This document shows, piece by piece, positions 9,601 to 18,297 of a stretch of 62,970 bases of DNA. Numbering within the stretch: position 1 is the stretch's first letter; the number at the start of each line of letters is the position of its first letter. Origin of the DNA: Alphaproteobacteria bacterium. GTDB lineage: Bacteria; Pseudomonadota; Alphaproteobacteria; Rhodobacterales; Rhodobacteraceae. A program made the position numbers and the translations under genes. Location of the stretch: assembly GCA_030431485.1 (NCBI GenBank), contig JAUIIR010000015.1, positions 1 to 62,970 of the forward strand. Direction: 5' to 3'. The notes below the pieces were generated by a model. That model was given only the letters and a program-made list of their open reading frames with translations, was not told the origin of the DNA and made no database searches.

Positions 9601-9706
9601 CCCGCAAAGTGGGCCGATCAGACTGCGCCTCTGCTGGTGAGAGCAAAGTCAGGAACAATAATCCCGTTGCCAAAAGTAAGGGTATGATCATCCCGACTCC
9701 GCCCAT
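6636..9706 (-). pseudogene. BvgS/EvgS-like hybrid sensor kinase, interrupted by a frameshift
   Basis: The gene encodes a signal peptide (residues 1-28, ending SPAEAQS), two tandem family 3 periplasmic solute-binding domains (about 33-250 and 256-470), a membrane helix (about 480-505), a PAS-like region and a HisKA domain with H666 in GGLAHDFNN. The ATPase domain follows, with its N box (LNLILNARDAI) and G1 box (SDNGPGMSEE). Near 7195-7210 the frame shifts: after KLKAVDP the reading continues as SSQQKT instead of the expected FFTTKD type sequence. The rest of the ATPase and a receiver domain (LVLSDIVMPGG, 6636-7133) are in another frame. One missing base accounts for this. It may be a real mutation or a sequencing error. 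Confidence 0.85.
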
Positions 9707-10050
9707 CTTCGCGACACTTCTTCCAAAAGTCGCGTTTTCAGCAGTGTGTCGGAGTTGGCTGAATTTTCAAGTCCGGCGCGCTTAACGCCCACAACCCACG
9801 CCCCTGCGCGACAAAGATGCTGGTTAACTTCCGCAACGGCGACCTTGTGGTCAGCTTGGGCAAAGGGAGGGTCTGTACGGCGTTGGTGGTTTGGACAAGG
9901 TCGGCAAAGGAGGCATGGCTTGGCGCAGCGATTTCGAGTTGTGCGAAATGCTTGGGGTCAATGCGGGCAAGCGGGTAACTGTCCGAAATCCGGTTACTTG
10001 TCTGGAATGGTGCAGGCAGGCCAAACGGCCCGTCCTGCACCAATCTCACC
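9707..10050. other. Gap between hybrid kinase and pyc
   Basis: This 344-bp gap holds the kinase promoter and the region downstream of pyc. A GTG-initiated minus-strand frame of 103 codons (9738-10049) starts two bases after the pyc stop, but it has no recognisable motif and no clear ribosome binding site. I see no strong terminator. Confidence 0.4.
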
Positions 10051-13000
10051 TCACTCCAATTCGATCAACAGGTCCTTCGCGTCGATCTGTGCCGCCGCTG
10101 ACACATGCAATGCTTTGACCACGGCATCGCGTTCCGCGTGCAGGCCGGTCTCCATCTTCATGGCTTCGATGGTCAAAAGCAGGTCGCCTTCCTTGATCTT
10201 CTGGCCCGGAGTGACGGCAACCGAGGCGACGACGCCGGGCATCGGGGCGCCGATGTGGTTGGGATTGCCGACTTCCGCCTTGGGCCGCGCCGCTGTCGTG
10301 GCCTTGGCCTTGCGGTCGGGAACGCGGATCGTGCGCGGCTGGCCGTTCAACTCGAAAAAGACCCGCACCTCGCCATCGTCCTGGGTTTCGCCGACGGCGA
10401 TCAGGCGGATTTCGAGCGTCTTGCCGGGGTCAATCTCGGCGCTGATCTCTTCCCCTTGTTCCATGCCGTAGAAGAACGTCCGCGTCGGCAGCACACGCAC
10501 CGGGCCGTATGTCCGGTGGCGCCCCATGTAATCGAGGAAGACCTTGGGATACATCAGGTAGCCGTTCAGGTCCTCGTCATCCACGGGCTTGCCTTCGAGG
10601 TCCTTGACCAGTTTGGCGCGGGCCTCTTCGATGTCCACAGGTGCGGCGTGCAGTCCAGGACGATCAGTAAAGGCTGTCTCGCCCTTGAGGATTTTCTTCT
10701 GGATCGCCGCAGGCCATCCACCGGGAGGCTGGCCCAAAGAGCCGCGCATCATGTCCACGACGGAGTCGGGGAAAGACAGTTCAACCTCGGGGTTCTCCAC
10801 ATCCGCGCGGGTAAGGCCTTGTGACACCATCATCAGCGCCATGTCGCCCACCACCTTGGAGGACGGCGTGACCTTCACGATATCGCCAAACATCTGGTTC
10901 ACATTGGCATAGGTCTGCGCCACCTCGTGCCAACGTTCCTCAAGCCCAAGGCTGCGCGCCTGCGCCTTCAGGTTGGTGAACTGCCCGCCGGGCATTTCGT
11001 GCAGGTAGACCTCGGAGGCGGGAGCCTGTTGGCCCGTCTCGAACGCCGCGTACTGCCCGCGCACCGCTTCCCAGTAGTTGCTGATCTCGCGGATTGCGGA
11101 GATATCCAGCCCGGTTTCCCGTTCGGTGTGGCGCAGCGCCTCGACCACCGATCCCAGCGTGGGCTGCGAGGTGTTCCCTGACAGTGCGTCCATCGCCGCA
11201 TCGACGGCATCAACACCGGCCGCCGCAGCCGCCATGATCGTTGCAATGCCCGCGCCAGAGGTGTCATGCGTGTGAAAGTGGACAGGCAGGCCGACCTCTT
11301 CTTTCAGCGCCTTCACAAGCGGACCAGCCGCAGCCGGTTTCAGCAGCCCTGCCATGTCCTTAAGGCCCAGGATATGCGCCCCGGCTGCCTTCAACTCTTT
11401 GCCCATCGCGACATAGTACTTGAGGTCGTATTTCGACCGCGCCGGATCGTTCAGATCGCCGGTGTAGCAGATCGTGCCTTCCAGAATGCGGTTCGTTTCC
11501 AGCACCGCATCCATCGCGACGCGCATGTTCTCGACCCAGTTGAGGCTGTCGAACACGCGGAACACGTCAACGCCCGTCTCGGCGGCCTGCTTGACGAAGA
11601 ATTGCACCACGTTGTCGGGGTAATTGGTGTACCCAACCCCATTCGCCCCACGCAGCAGCATCTGGGTCATGATGTTGGGCATCGCCTTGCGCAGATCCCG
11701 CAGGCGCTGCCACGGGCATTCCTGCAGGAAGCGATAGGCCACGTCGAAGGTCGCACCACCCCAGCATTCGACACTGAAAAGCTGCGGCAGGTTCGCCGCA
11801 TAGGCGGGCGCCACCTTGATCATGTCGATCGACCGCATCCGCGTGGCGAGCAGCGACTGGTGCCCGTCGCGCATCGTGGTGTCGGTGATCAGCACCTCTT
11901 TCTGAGCCGCCAGCCAGTCGGCCACGGCCTGCGGGCCTTTTTCATCGAGCAGCGTCTTGGTGCCCGGCGGTGGTGTCTCGGCGCGCAGCTTGGGGGCACG
12001 GGCGGGTTTCAGATCGGGATGCGGCGTTGCGCGGCCCGCCACCTCGGGGTGCCCGTTCACGGTGATGTCCGCGATATAGGTGAGAACCTTCGTGCCCCGG
12101 TCGCGGCGCTTGCGGAACTGGAACAGCTCGGGTGTCTCGTCGATGAACTTGGTGGTGTACTGGTTGTTCAGGAAGGTCGGGTGCTTGAGCAGGTTTTCCA
12201 CAAACGCGATGTTGGTGGACACGCCGCGCACCCGGAATTCGCGCAAGGCGCGATCCATCCGTGCGATGGCTTTCTCCGGTGTCGGTGCCCAAGCGGTGAC
12301 CTTGGTCAGAAGCGAGTCGTAGTAGCGCGTGATTACGCCGCCCGCATAGGCGGTGCCGCCGTCCAGACGGATGCCCATGCCAGTGGCCGAACGATACGCA
12401 GTGATGCGGCCATAATCGGGGATGAAGTTGTTCTGCGGGTCTTCGGTCGTGACACGGGTCTGCAACGCGTGGCCGTTCAGACGGATGTCGTACTGGCTGG
12501 CTTTGCCCGTGGCCTCTGCCAATGACTTGCCCTCGGCGATCATGATCTGCGCCTGCACAATGTCGATGCCGGTCACTTCCTCGGTGACGGTGTGTTCCAC
12601 CTGCACGCGGGGGTTCACTTCGATGAAGTAGAACTTGCCGTCATCCATATCCATCAGGAATTCGACGGTGCCTGCGCATTCGTAATTCACATGGGCGCAG
12701 ATCTTGCGGCCCAACTCGCACAGTTCTTCACGCTGCGCCTCGGACAGATACGGGGCAGGGGCACGTTCCACGACCTTCTGGTTGCGGCGCTGAACCGAGC
12801 AGTCACGCTCGTAGAGGTGGTAGATGTTGCCCTGCTTGTCGCCAAGGATCTGTACCTCCACGTGCCGGGCACGCGTGATCATCTTTTCCAGATAGCCTTC
12901 GCCATTGCCAAAGGCGGCTTCTGCCTCGCGACGGCCTTCAAGAACCTTTTCCTTAAGCTCTTTGCTGTTGGTCACCGGACGCATCCCGCGACCGCCGCCA

Positions 13001-13494
13001 CCCCAGCTTGCCTTGAGCATCAGCGGATAGCCGATCTCTTCGGCCTCCTTGGCGATGGCGTCGAAATCGTCGCCCAGAACCTCTGTCGCCGGGATCACCG
13101 GTACGCCTGCTTCGATGGCGACCCGCCGCGCGCTGGCTTTGTCGCCAAGGGCGCGCATGGTTTCGGCCTTCGGTCCGATGAAGGTGATGCCATTCGCGAC
13201 GCAGGCATCCACCAGATCGGGGTTCTCGGACAGCAGGCCGTAGCCCGGATGCACCGCATCTGCGCCAGATTCCTTGGCGACGCGGATGATTTCCTCGATG
13301 CTCAGATAGGCGGCGACAGGACCCAGCCCCTCACCAATCCGATAGGCTTCGTCGGCCTTGAACCGGTGCAGGCCCAGCTTGTCCTCTTCGGCATAGACGG
13401 CGACCGTCGCCTTGCCCATTTCATTGGCAGCCCGCATGATGCGGATGGCGATTTCACCCCGGTTTGCGACGAGAATTTTCTGGAAGTCTGACAT
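10051..13494 (-). CDS. pyc: Pyruvate carboxylase
   Basis: This 1147-residue single-chain enzyme carboxylates pyruvate to oxaloacetate with ATP and bicarbonate to refill the TCA cycle. The biotin carboxylase domain starts at the N-terminus (KILVANRGEIAIRIMRAA) and extends to about 460, with the ATP-grasp glycine loop GGGGRGMR. The carboxyltransferase domain (about 530-810) contains DTTMRDGHQSLLATRMRS and the metal-binding HFHTHDTSG. The C-terminal biotin carrier domain has EAMKMETG, with K1113 as the biotin site. The length is standard for alpha4 pyruvate carboxylases. The gene is transcribed singly; no regulator is adjacent. Confidence 0.97.
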   Translation of the reverse strand: MSDFQKILVANRGEIAIRIMRAANEMGKATVAVYAEEDKLGLHRFKADEAYRIGEGLGPVAAYLSIEEIIRVAKESGADAVHPGYGLLSENPDLVDACVANGITFIGPKAETMRALGDKASARRVAIEAGVPVIPATEVLGDDFDAIAKEAEEIGYPLMLKASWGGGGRGMRPVTNSKELKEKVLEGRREAEAAFGNGEGYLEKMITRARHVEVQILGDKQGNIYHLYERDCSVQRRNQKVVERAPAPYLSEAQREELCELGRKICAHVNYECAGTVEFLMDMDDGKFYFIEVNPRVQVEHTVTEEVTGIDIVQAQIMIAEGKSLAEATGKASQYDIRLNGHALQTRVTTEDPQNNFIPDYGRITAYRSATGMGIRLDGGTAYAGGVITRYYDSLLTKVTAWAPTPEKAIARMDRALREFRVRGVSTNIAFVENLLKHPTFLNNQYTTKFIDETPELFQFRKRRDRGTKVLTYIADITVNGHPEVAGRATPHPDLKPARAPKLRAETPPPGTKTLLDEKGPQAVADWLAAQKEVLITDTTMRDGHQSLLATRMRSIDMIKVAPAYAANLPQLFSVECWGGATFDVAYRFLQECPWQRLRDLRKAMPNIMTQMLLRGANGVGYTNYPDNVVQFFVKQAAETGVDVFRVFDSLNWVENMRVAMDAVLETNRILEGTICYTGDLNDPARSKYDLKYYVAMGKELKAAGAHILGLKDMAGLLKPAAAGPLVKALKEEVGLPVHFHTHDTSGAGIATIMAAAAAGVDAVDAAMDALSGNTSQPTLGSVVEALRHTERETGLDISAIREISNYWEAVRGQYAAFETGQQAPASEVYLHEMPGGQFTNLKAQARSLGLEERWHEVAQTYANVNQMFGDIVKVTPSSKVVGDMALMMVSQGLTRADVENPEVELSFPDSVVDMMRGSLGQPPGGWPAAIQKKILKGETAFTDRPGLHAAPVDIEEARAKLVKDLEGKPVDDEDLNGYLMYPKVFLDYMGRHRTYGPVRVLPTRTFFYGMEQGEEISAEIDPGKTLEIRLIAVGETQDDGEVRVFFELNGQPRTIRVPDRKAKATTAARPKAEVGNPNHIGAPMPGVVASVAVTPGQKIKEGDLLLTIEAMKMETGLHAERDAVVKALHVSAAAQIDAKDLLIELE

Positions 13495-13551
13495 GGCAGC
13501 GGTCCTGACGTTTTGACGTTACGCGCTGCTTAGTAAGAATTCGTTACATTC

Positions 13552-14727
13552 TCAACCGTTAGAAATGGCGCGGCTGTGCGGACCGGGTCCATCGAACCAT
13601 GCTTTGCCGCGCAATTCCAATGGCTTGGTGACGCCCAATTGCCCCATATTCGCGGCCATGTCTTTTTCGAGGATTTCGATCAGATGGGCGGGTCCAGCGG
13701 TGTCGAGCGCACCGAGGGCATAATGCCACGCCCGGCCCAGCATGACGAAATCGGCGCCAAGAGCGATGGCACGCAGGATGTCCAAACCGCCTTCAACCCC
13801 GCTGTCTAGAATCAATGGCAGGGATGTGGCTTCGCGCATCGCAGGCAGGGCTTCGATCGGTGCAGGCGAGGCATCGAACTGGCGTCCGGCGTGGTTTGAA
13901 AGCCAGATCGCATCGACACCGGCTTTTTCAAGGCGGGGTGCGTCTTCGGCATTCATCACGCCTTTGACAAAGAACGTGCCATCCCAGGCATCACGCAGCC
14001 ACGTCACGTAGTCCCAATCCGGAGAGGTGCGCAGCAGATAGCCCGCATGCTGGGTCGAGCTTAGGCCCGTCACCTTGCCTGCGTAGTCATCAATCAGTTT
14101 CATCCGCGGCATCGCGCCCATGCTGGCCGTCATCATCGCCCAGGTTGGCCGCATGGCGATCTGCGCCAACAGGCGCGGCGTCAGCTTGGGTGGTGTGGTC
14201 AGACCAGAGCGCACCTGACGCTCGCGGCGCGATGGCACCGGCACGTCAACGGTCAGGATCAGGGTCGAGAACCCCGCGTCCTTGGCCCGTTTCAGCATGT
14301 CCGTGCGAATGCCTTCATCGCGTGGCGGATACATCTGAAACCAGCCATTGCCATTCAGACGCGGCGCGACATCTTCGGGCGTGCGTGTTGCGACAGTGGA
14401 AATACTGTACGGCAAACCTGCTTTGGTCGCCGCCCGCGCCAGTTTGCGTTCCGCATCGGGCCAGATCAGACCAGACATGCCCACCGGGCTGATGCCGAAC
14501 GGCATCGGATACTTGGTCCCGCAAAGAGTGGTGCTCAGATCAACAGGCAATTCGCCGTGCAGGATCGACGGCGTAAAAAGCACCCGATCCAGCGCCGCTC
14601 GATTGCGGCGCAGCGTGGCTTCGTTGCCCGTCGCGCTGTCGAGATATTCCCACACGAACTTGGGAATGCGCTGACGCGCTCGGGATTTCAGATCACTGAT
14701 AGCGGGGTAACGGGCATGCAAATTCAT
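13552..14727 (-). CDS. lldD: FMN-dependent alpha-hydroxy-acid dehydrogenase (L-lactate dehydrogenase-like)
   Basis: A 391-residue TIM-barrel flavoenzyme of the glycolate oxidase/L-lactate dehydrogenase family. Characteristic stretches are FVWEYLDSATGNEATLRRNR near the start, the FMN-binding PFGISPVGMSGL, the QMYPPRDEG strand, and the active-site SNHAGRQFD, where family members usually read SNHGGRQLD. DSGVEGGLDILRAIALGAD near the end binds the FMN phosphate. It probably oxidises L-lactate or another 2-hydroxy acid and passes electrons to the respiratory chain. The substrate cannot be fixed from sequence. It lies 57 bp downstream of the pyc start on the same strand, and both act around pyruvate. 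Confidence 0.85.
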   Translation of the reverse strand: MNLHARYPAISDLKSRARQRIPKFVWEYLDSATGNEATLRRNRAALDRVLFTPSILHGELPVDLSTTLCGTKYPMPFGISPVGMSGLIWPDAERKLARAATKAGLPYSISTVATRTPEDVAPRLNGNGWFQMYPPRDEGIRTDMLKRAKDAGFSTLILTVDVPVPSRRERQVRSGLTTPPKLTPRLLAQIAMRPTWAMMTASMGAMPRMKLIDDYAGKVTGLSSTQHAGYLLRTSPDWDYVTWLRDAWDGTFFVKGVMNAEDAPRLEKAGVDAIWLSNHAGRQFDASPAPIEALPAMREATSLPLILDSGVEGGLDILRAIALGADFVMLGRAWHYALGALDTAGPAHLIEILEKDMAANMGQLGVTKPLELRGKAWFDGPGPHSRAISNG

Positions 14728-14852
14728 GCGCGTATTTGCAGTGAGCCTGCCAGCCTTGTCCAGACGCTTCTTTCACCGAACGTAAAGCGTGTGGAACTGC
14801 AGGTCAGTGCAACCGTTGGGCCAGCGAAGCTTAACGCATGAAAGGATACGAC

Positions 14853-15602
14853 GTGGCTCGATTTGACGGAAAACGTGTGCTCATCACAGGCGGCACCAGC
14901 GGCATCGGACTCGCCACTGCGAAACGCATTGTGAACGAAGGTGGCGAGGTGGCCGTGACAGGCGTCAGTCAGGATCACCTGGATGATGCGGGCAAGGCTC
15001 TGCCGTCCGGCAGTCTTGTGCTGCGCAACGATGCCAGTGACCCGCAGGCGGCGCAGGATTTGGCGGATAAGGTCAAGGATCAGATGGGCACGCTCGACGC
15101 GCTTTATCTGAATGCGGGCTACGGCAAGTTCTGGCCGGTCACGGACACCACGACGGAAGCGTTCGACAATATCATGAACGTCAATGTGCGCGGTCCGGCC
15201 CTGCAAATGACCAAACTCAAGCCACTGCTGGCGGACAATGCCGCTGTTCTGCTGACCTCGTCGGTGGCACCCTATCTGGGTCAACCCGACGGTGCGGTCT
15301 ACGGCGCGACCAAAGCCGCCTGCCTTGCTTTGGCGCGGTCCTGGTCACAAGACATGGCGGATCGCGGCATCCGGGTGAACTCCGTTGCGCCTGGCCCGAT
15401 CGAGACAAATTTCATGTCTGACCTCGGTCTCTCGGAAGAGGACGCCGAAGAGTTCAAGGAACAAGTCAAGAATCAGGTGCCGCTGGGGCGCATGGGTACG
15501 TCCGAAGAGGTTGCGGCGGTTTGCTGTTTCCTGCTGTCGGACGATGCGGCTTATGTCACCGGCTCCGAGTATTTTGTCGATGGGGGCATGACCAAGCGAT
15601 AA
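14853..15602 (+). CDS. SDR-family oxidoreductase
   Basis: A 249-residue classical short-chain dehydrogenase. The Rossmann nucleotide site is VLITGGTSGIGLATA (TGxxxGIG), followed by NAG at YLNAGYG, the catalytic Ser in LTSSVAPY and the Tyr-Lys pair in YGATK. The C-terminus SEYFVDGGMTKR is typical. It reduces or oxidises an unknown small carbonyl or alcohol with NAD(P)H. I prefer the GTG start at 14853, which has AAAGGA six bases upstream, over the ATG at 14838. It is divergent from the lldD-like gene, from which it is separated by about 125 bp, so the two may share a control region. Confidence 0.9.
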   Translation: MARFDGKRVLITGGTSGIGLATAKRIVNEGGEVAVTGVSQDHLDDAGKALPSGSLVLRNDASDPQAAQDLADKVKDQMGTLDALYLNAGYGKFWPVTDTTTEAFDNIMNVNVRGPALQMTKLKPLLADNAAVLLTSSVAPYLGQPDGAVYGATKAACLALARSWSQDMADRGIRVNSVAPGPIETNFMSDLGLSEEDAEEFKEQVKNQVPLGRMGTSEEVAAVCCFLLSDDAAYVTGSEYFVDGGMTKR

Positions 15603-15615
15603 CCGGAAAAGAGCG

Positions 15616-15630
15616 GAACATCGCGCGAAC
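15616..15630 (-). promoter_or_regulatory. Candidate SOS (LexA) box upstream of uvrD
   Basis: The plus strand reads GAAC-N7-GAAC (15616-15619 and 15627-15630), which is GTTC-N7-GTTC on the minus strand. That is the alphaproteobacterial LexA site. It lies 42 bases before the uvrD start. The match is seen directly; LexA control is inference. Confidence 0.6.
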
Positions 15631-15672
15631 ATCGGGCTTTTCCTCGGGGCGGCTGCAAGTTAGACTGCGCAC

Positions 15673-18036
15673 ATGAGCAGTTTCGATGAAATGGAGGCGT
15701 TTGAGAACGCCTCTCTCTCCGCCCGCGCGATGGCCGCGCGCCCGCAGCCCTATCTGGACGATCTGAATCCGGCACAACGTCAGGCCGTTGAGACGCTGGA
15801 TGGTCCTGTTCTGATGCTTGCCGGGGCAGGGACGGGAAAGACCAAGGCTCTGACCACGCGGATTGTCCATCTGTTGAACACAGGACGCGCTCGCCCGAAC
15901 GAGATTCTCGCCGTGACCTTTACCAACAAGGCCGCGCGCGAGATGAAAGAACGGGTGGGGCGTCTTTTGGGCCAGACGGTCGAGGGCATGCCGTGGCTTG
16001 GCACCTTCCATTCGATCTGCGTGAAGTTGTTGCGCCGCCATGCTGAACTGGTGGAACTGAAATCTAACTTCACGATTCTTGATACGGACGACCAGTTGCG
16101 TCTCCTGAAGCAACTGGTGCAGGCCGCTGGCATCGACGACAAGCGCTGGCCCGCCCGGCAGCTGTCGGGCATCATCGACGGCTGGAAAAACCGCGCCATC
16201 ACACCGGACCGCGTGCCGGCAGCTGATGCGGGCGCGTTCAACCATCAGGGGCCAAAGCTTTACGCGCAGTATCAGGCACGTTTGAAAGAATTGAACGCCG
16301 TCGATTTCGGCGATCTTCTTTTGCATGTCGTGACAATCTTTCAGGCGCACCCGGATGTGCTTGAGCAATATCAGCGCTGGTTCCGCTACATCCTTGTAGA
16401 CGAATATCAGGATACCAACGTTGCGCAGTATCTCTGGCTGCGCCTCTTGGCGTCGGGTCACAAGAACATCTGCTGCGTCGGCGATGACGACCAGTCGATC
16501 TATGGCTGGCGCGGAGCCGAAGTGGGCAACATCCTGCGCTTTGAAAAGGATTTTGAGGGTGCCCATGTGGTGCGGCTCGAACAGAACTATCGCTCTACAC
16601 CACATATCCTCGCAGCAGCCTCGGGTGTGATTGCGGGCAATCAGGGGCGGCTGGGCAAGACGCTCTGGACCGATGCGCAAGAGGGCGAGAAAGTCCGCCT
16701 GATCGGCCATTGGGATGGCGAGGAAGAAGCGCGCTGGATCGGCGAAGAGGTCGAGGCGATGCAGGGCGGCACGCGCGGTATGCGGGCCATGAGCCTTGAC
16801 GACATGGCGATCCTTGTCCGCGCCTCGCACCAGATGCGCGCCTTTGAAGACCGCTTTCTGACCATCGGTCTGCCCTATCGCGTGATCGGAGGCCCGCGCT
16901 TCTACGAGCGGATGGAGATCCGCGATGCGATGGCCTATTTCCGGCTGGTCGTGTCGCCTGACGACGATCTGGCGTTCGAGCGGATCGTCAACACCCCTAA
17001 GCGTGGCCTCGGCGACAAGGCACAGCAGACCATCCAGACCGTCGCCCGCGCCAATGGTGTCAGCCTTGTCGAAGGCGCGCGGCTCGCGGTCGAACAGGGG
17101 CTGATCAAAGGCAAAGGCGGCTCTCAACTGGGGCGCCTTGTTGTCGATCTCGACCGGTGGGGCCGCATGGCCGAAGACACCGAACATTCCGAGCTTGCGG
17201 GGATCGTTCTGGACGAGTCGGGCTACACGACGATGTGGCAGAACGACAAGACGCCCGAGGCGCCGGGGCGGCTTGAAAACCTAAAGGAACTGGTCAAGGC
17301 GCTTGAGGAGTTCGACAACCTGCAAGGCTTCCTCGAACATGTCAGCCTGATCATGGACAATGACAAGGGCGGCGATGGCGAGAAAGTGTCGATCATGACC
17401 CTGCACGCCGCCAAAGGTCTGGAATTTCCGGCCGTGTTTCTGCCCGGCTGGGAGGATGGTCTCTTTCCATCGCAGCGCTCGATGGATGAGAGCGGCCTCA
17501 AGGGGCTCGAAGAAGAACGCCGCCTTGCCTATGTCGGCATCACGCGCGCCGAAGAGGTCTGCACGATTTCTTTTGCCGCCAACCGCCGTGTGTTCGGCCA
17601 ATGGCAATCGGCGCTGCCGTCGCGCTTCATCGATGAACTGCCGGAAGACCATGTCGAGGTTCTCACACCGCCGGGACTTTATGGTGGTGGCTACGGGGCC
17701 GCCGGCATGGCATCGCCCGCCGCGCAAATGATGGCGGGCTCGGATCTGCACGAAAAGGCGGCCGAGGCGAATGTCTACAACTCGCCGGGCTGGAAACGTC
17801 TGCAGGCGCGGTCGCAACAGCGCCCTGTGAGCCAACCGAGCGAGGCGCGCAATACGGTGATCGACGCCACAGCGATCAGCTCTTATGCGCTGGGCGAACG
17901 GGTGTTTCACCAGAAGTTCGGCTATGGTGCGGTGATCGGGATCGAGGGCGACAAGCTTGAAATCGACTTTGAAAAGGCCGGAACCAAAAAAGTCGTTGCG
18001 CGCTTTATCTGTGCCGCGGACGACGTGCCGTTCTAG
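15673..18036 (+). CDS. uvrD: ATP-dependent DNA helicase UvrD/PcrA
   Basis: A 787-residue superfamily 1A helicase that unwinds DNA 3' to 5' in nucleotide excision repair, mismatch repair and removal of RecA filaments. Motif I is LAGAGTGKTKALT, motif Ia TFTNKAAREM, motif II ILVDEYQDTN, motif III GDDDQSIYGWRGA and motif IV EQNYRS. MTLHAAKGLEF and YVGITRAEE are motifs V and VI. The C-terminal Tudor-like tail (GERVFHQKFGYGAVIGIEGD) contacts RNA polymerase in PcrA. A candidate SOS box lies just upstream, consistent with damage induction as in other bacteria. Confidence 0.96.
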   Translation: MSSFDEMEAFENASLSARAMAARPQPYLDDLNPAQRQAVETLDGPVLMLAGAGTGKTKALTTRIVHLLNTGRARPNEILAVTFTNKAAREMKERVGRLLGQTVEGMPWLGTFHSICVKLLRRHAELVELKSNFTILDTDDQLRLLKQLVQAAGIDDKRWPARQLSGIIDGWKNRAITPDRVPAADAGAFNHQGPKLYAQYQARLKELNAVDFGDLLLHVVTIFQAHPDVLEQYQRWFRYILVDEYQDTNVAQYLWLRLLASGHKNICCVGDDDQSIYGWRGAEVGNILRFEKDFEGAHVVRLEQNYRSTPHILAAASGVIAGNQGRLGKTLWTDAQEGEKVRLIGHWDGEEEARWIGEEVEAMQGGTRGMRAMSLDDMAILVRASHQMRAFEDRFLTIGLPYRVIGGPRFYERMEIRDAMAYFRLVVSPDDDLAFERIVNTPKRGLGDKAQQTIQTVARANGVSLVEGARLAVEQGLIKGKGGSQLGRLVVDLDRWGRMAEDTEHSELAGIVLDESGYTTMWQNDKTPEAPGRLENLKELVKALEEFDNLQGFLEHVSLIMDNDKGGDGEKVSIMTLHAAKGLEFPAVFLPGWEDGLFPSQRSMDESGLKGLEEERRLAYVGITRAEEVCTISFAANRRVFGQWQSALPSRFIDELPEDHVEVLTPPGLYGGGYGAAGMASPAAQMMAGSDLHEKAAEANVYNSPGWKRLQARSQQRPVSQPSEARNTVIDATAISSYALGERVFHQKFGYGAVIGIEGDKLEIDFEKAGTKKVVARFICAADDVPF

Positions 18037-18167
18037 TCGCTTGGACGCGTCGACGCGTTCGGGATTTTCAGTCGGCTGAAAACCGGCGCTCTCCACCTGC
18101 CAACGGTTTGCGACGGTCAAAGAAGCAAAGCGCGGGATATTGACCGATGGTCACCCAAGGCGTAAAG

Positions 18168-18226
18168 CAGCGGTGTGGCGATTTGTTACCGGATTGCGGG
18201 CCACGTTAAACATGCCGCTAAAAGGT
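18168..18226 (+). ncRNA. SAM-II riboswitch upstream of metZ
   Basis: The core ATTTGTTACCGGATTGC at 18181-18197, followed by GCCACGTTAAA and CCGCTAAAAGG, fits the conserved H-type pseudoknot of SAM-II: the stem GTGGC/GCCAC, an L1 loop with TTGTTACCGGATTGC, and a 3' GCTAAA segment that pairs back with the loop. SAM-II is confined mainly to alphaproteobacteria and lies before methionine and SAM synthesis genes. Binding of S-adenosylmethionine should lower metZ expression here. Confidence 0.88.
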
Positions 18227-18231
18227 CATCC

Positions 18232-18268
18232 GAAAGCCCCTTTCGCTTGGCCGGAACGGGGCTTTTTT
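18232..18268 (+). terminator. Intrinsic terminator between the SAM-II aptamer and metZ
   Basis: GAAAGCCCC (18232-18240) pairs with GGGGCTTTTTT (18258-18268) around a 17-base loop, giving a stem followed by six T. It lies directly between the SAM-II aptamer and the metZ start, so it is probably the expression platform of the riboswitch. Confidence 0.8.
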
Positions 18269-18297
18269 GATGGGCCGAGGCCCACACAGGTGAAGAC

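Noticed and set aside
9738..10049. 103-codon minus-strand frame with GTG start just after pyc
   Set aside because: No motif, no clear ribosome binding site, and it lies opposite other open frames typical of GC-rich shadows.
11266..12525. Long plus-strand frame opposite pyc
   Set aside because: The minus strand encodes unmistakable pyruvate carboxylase here.
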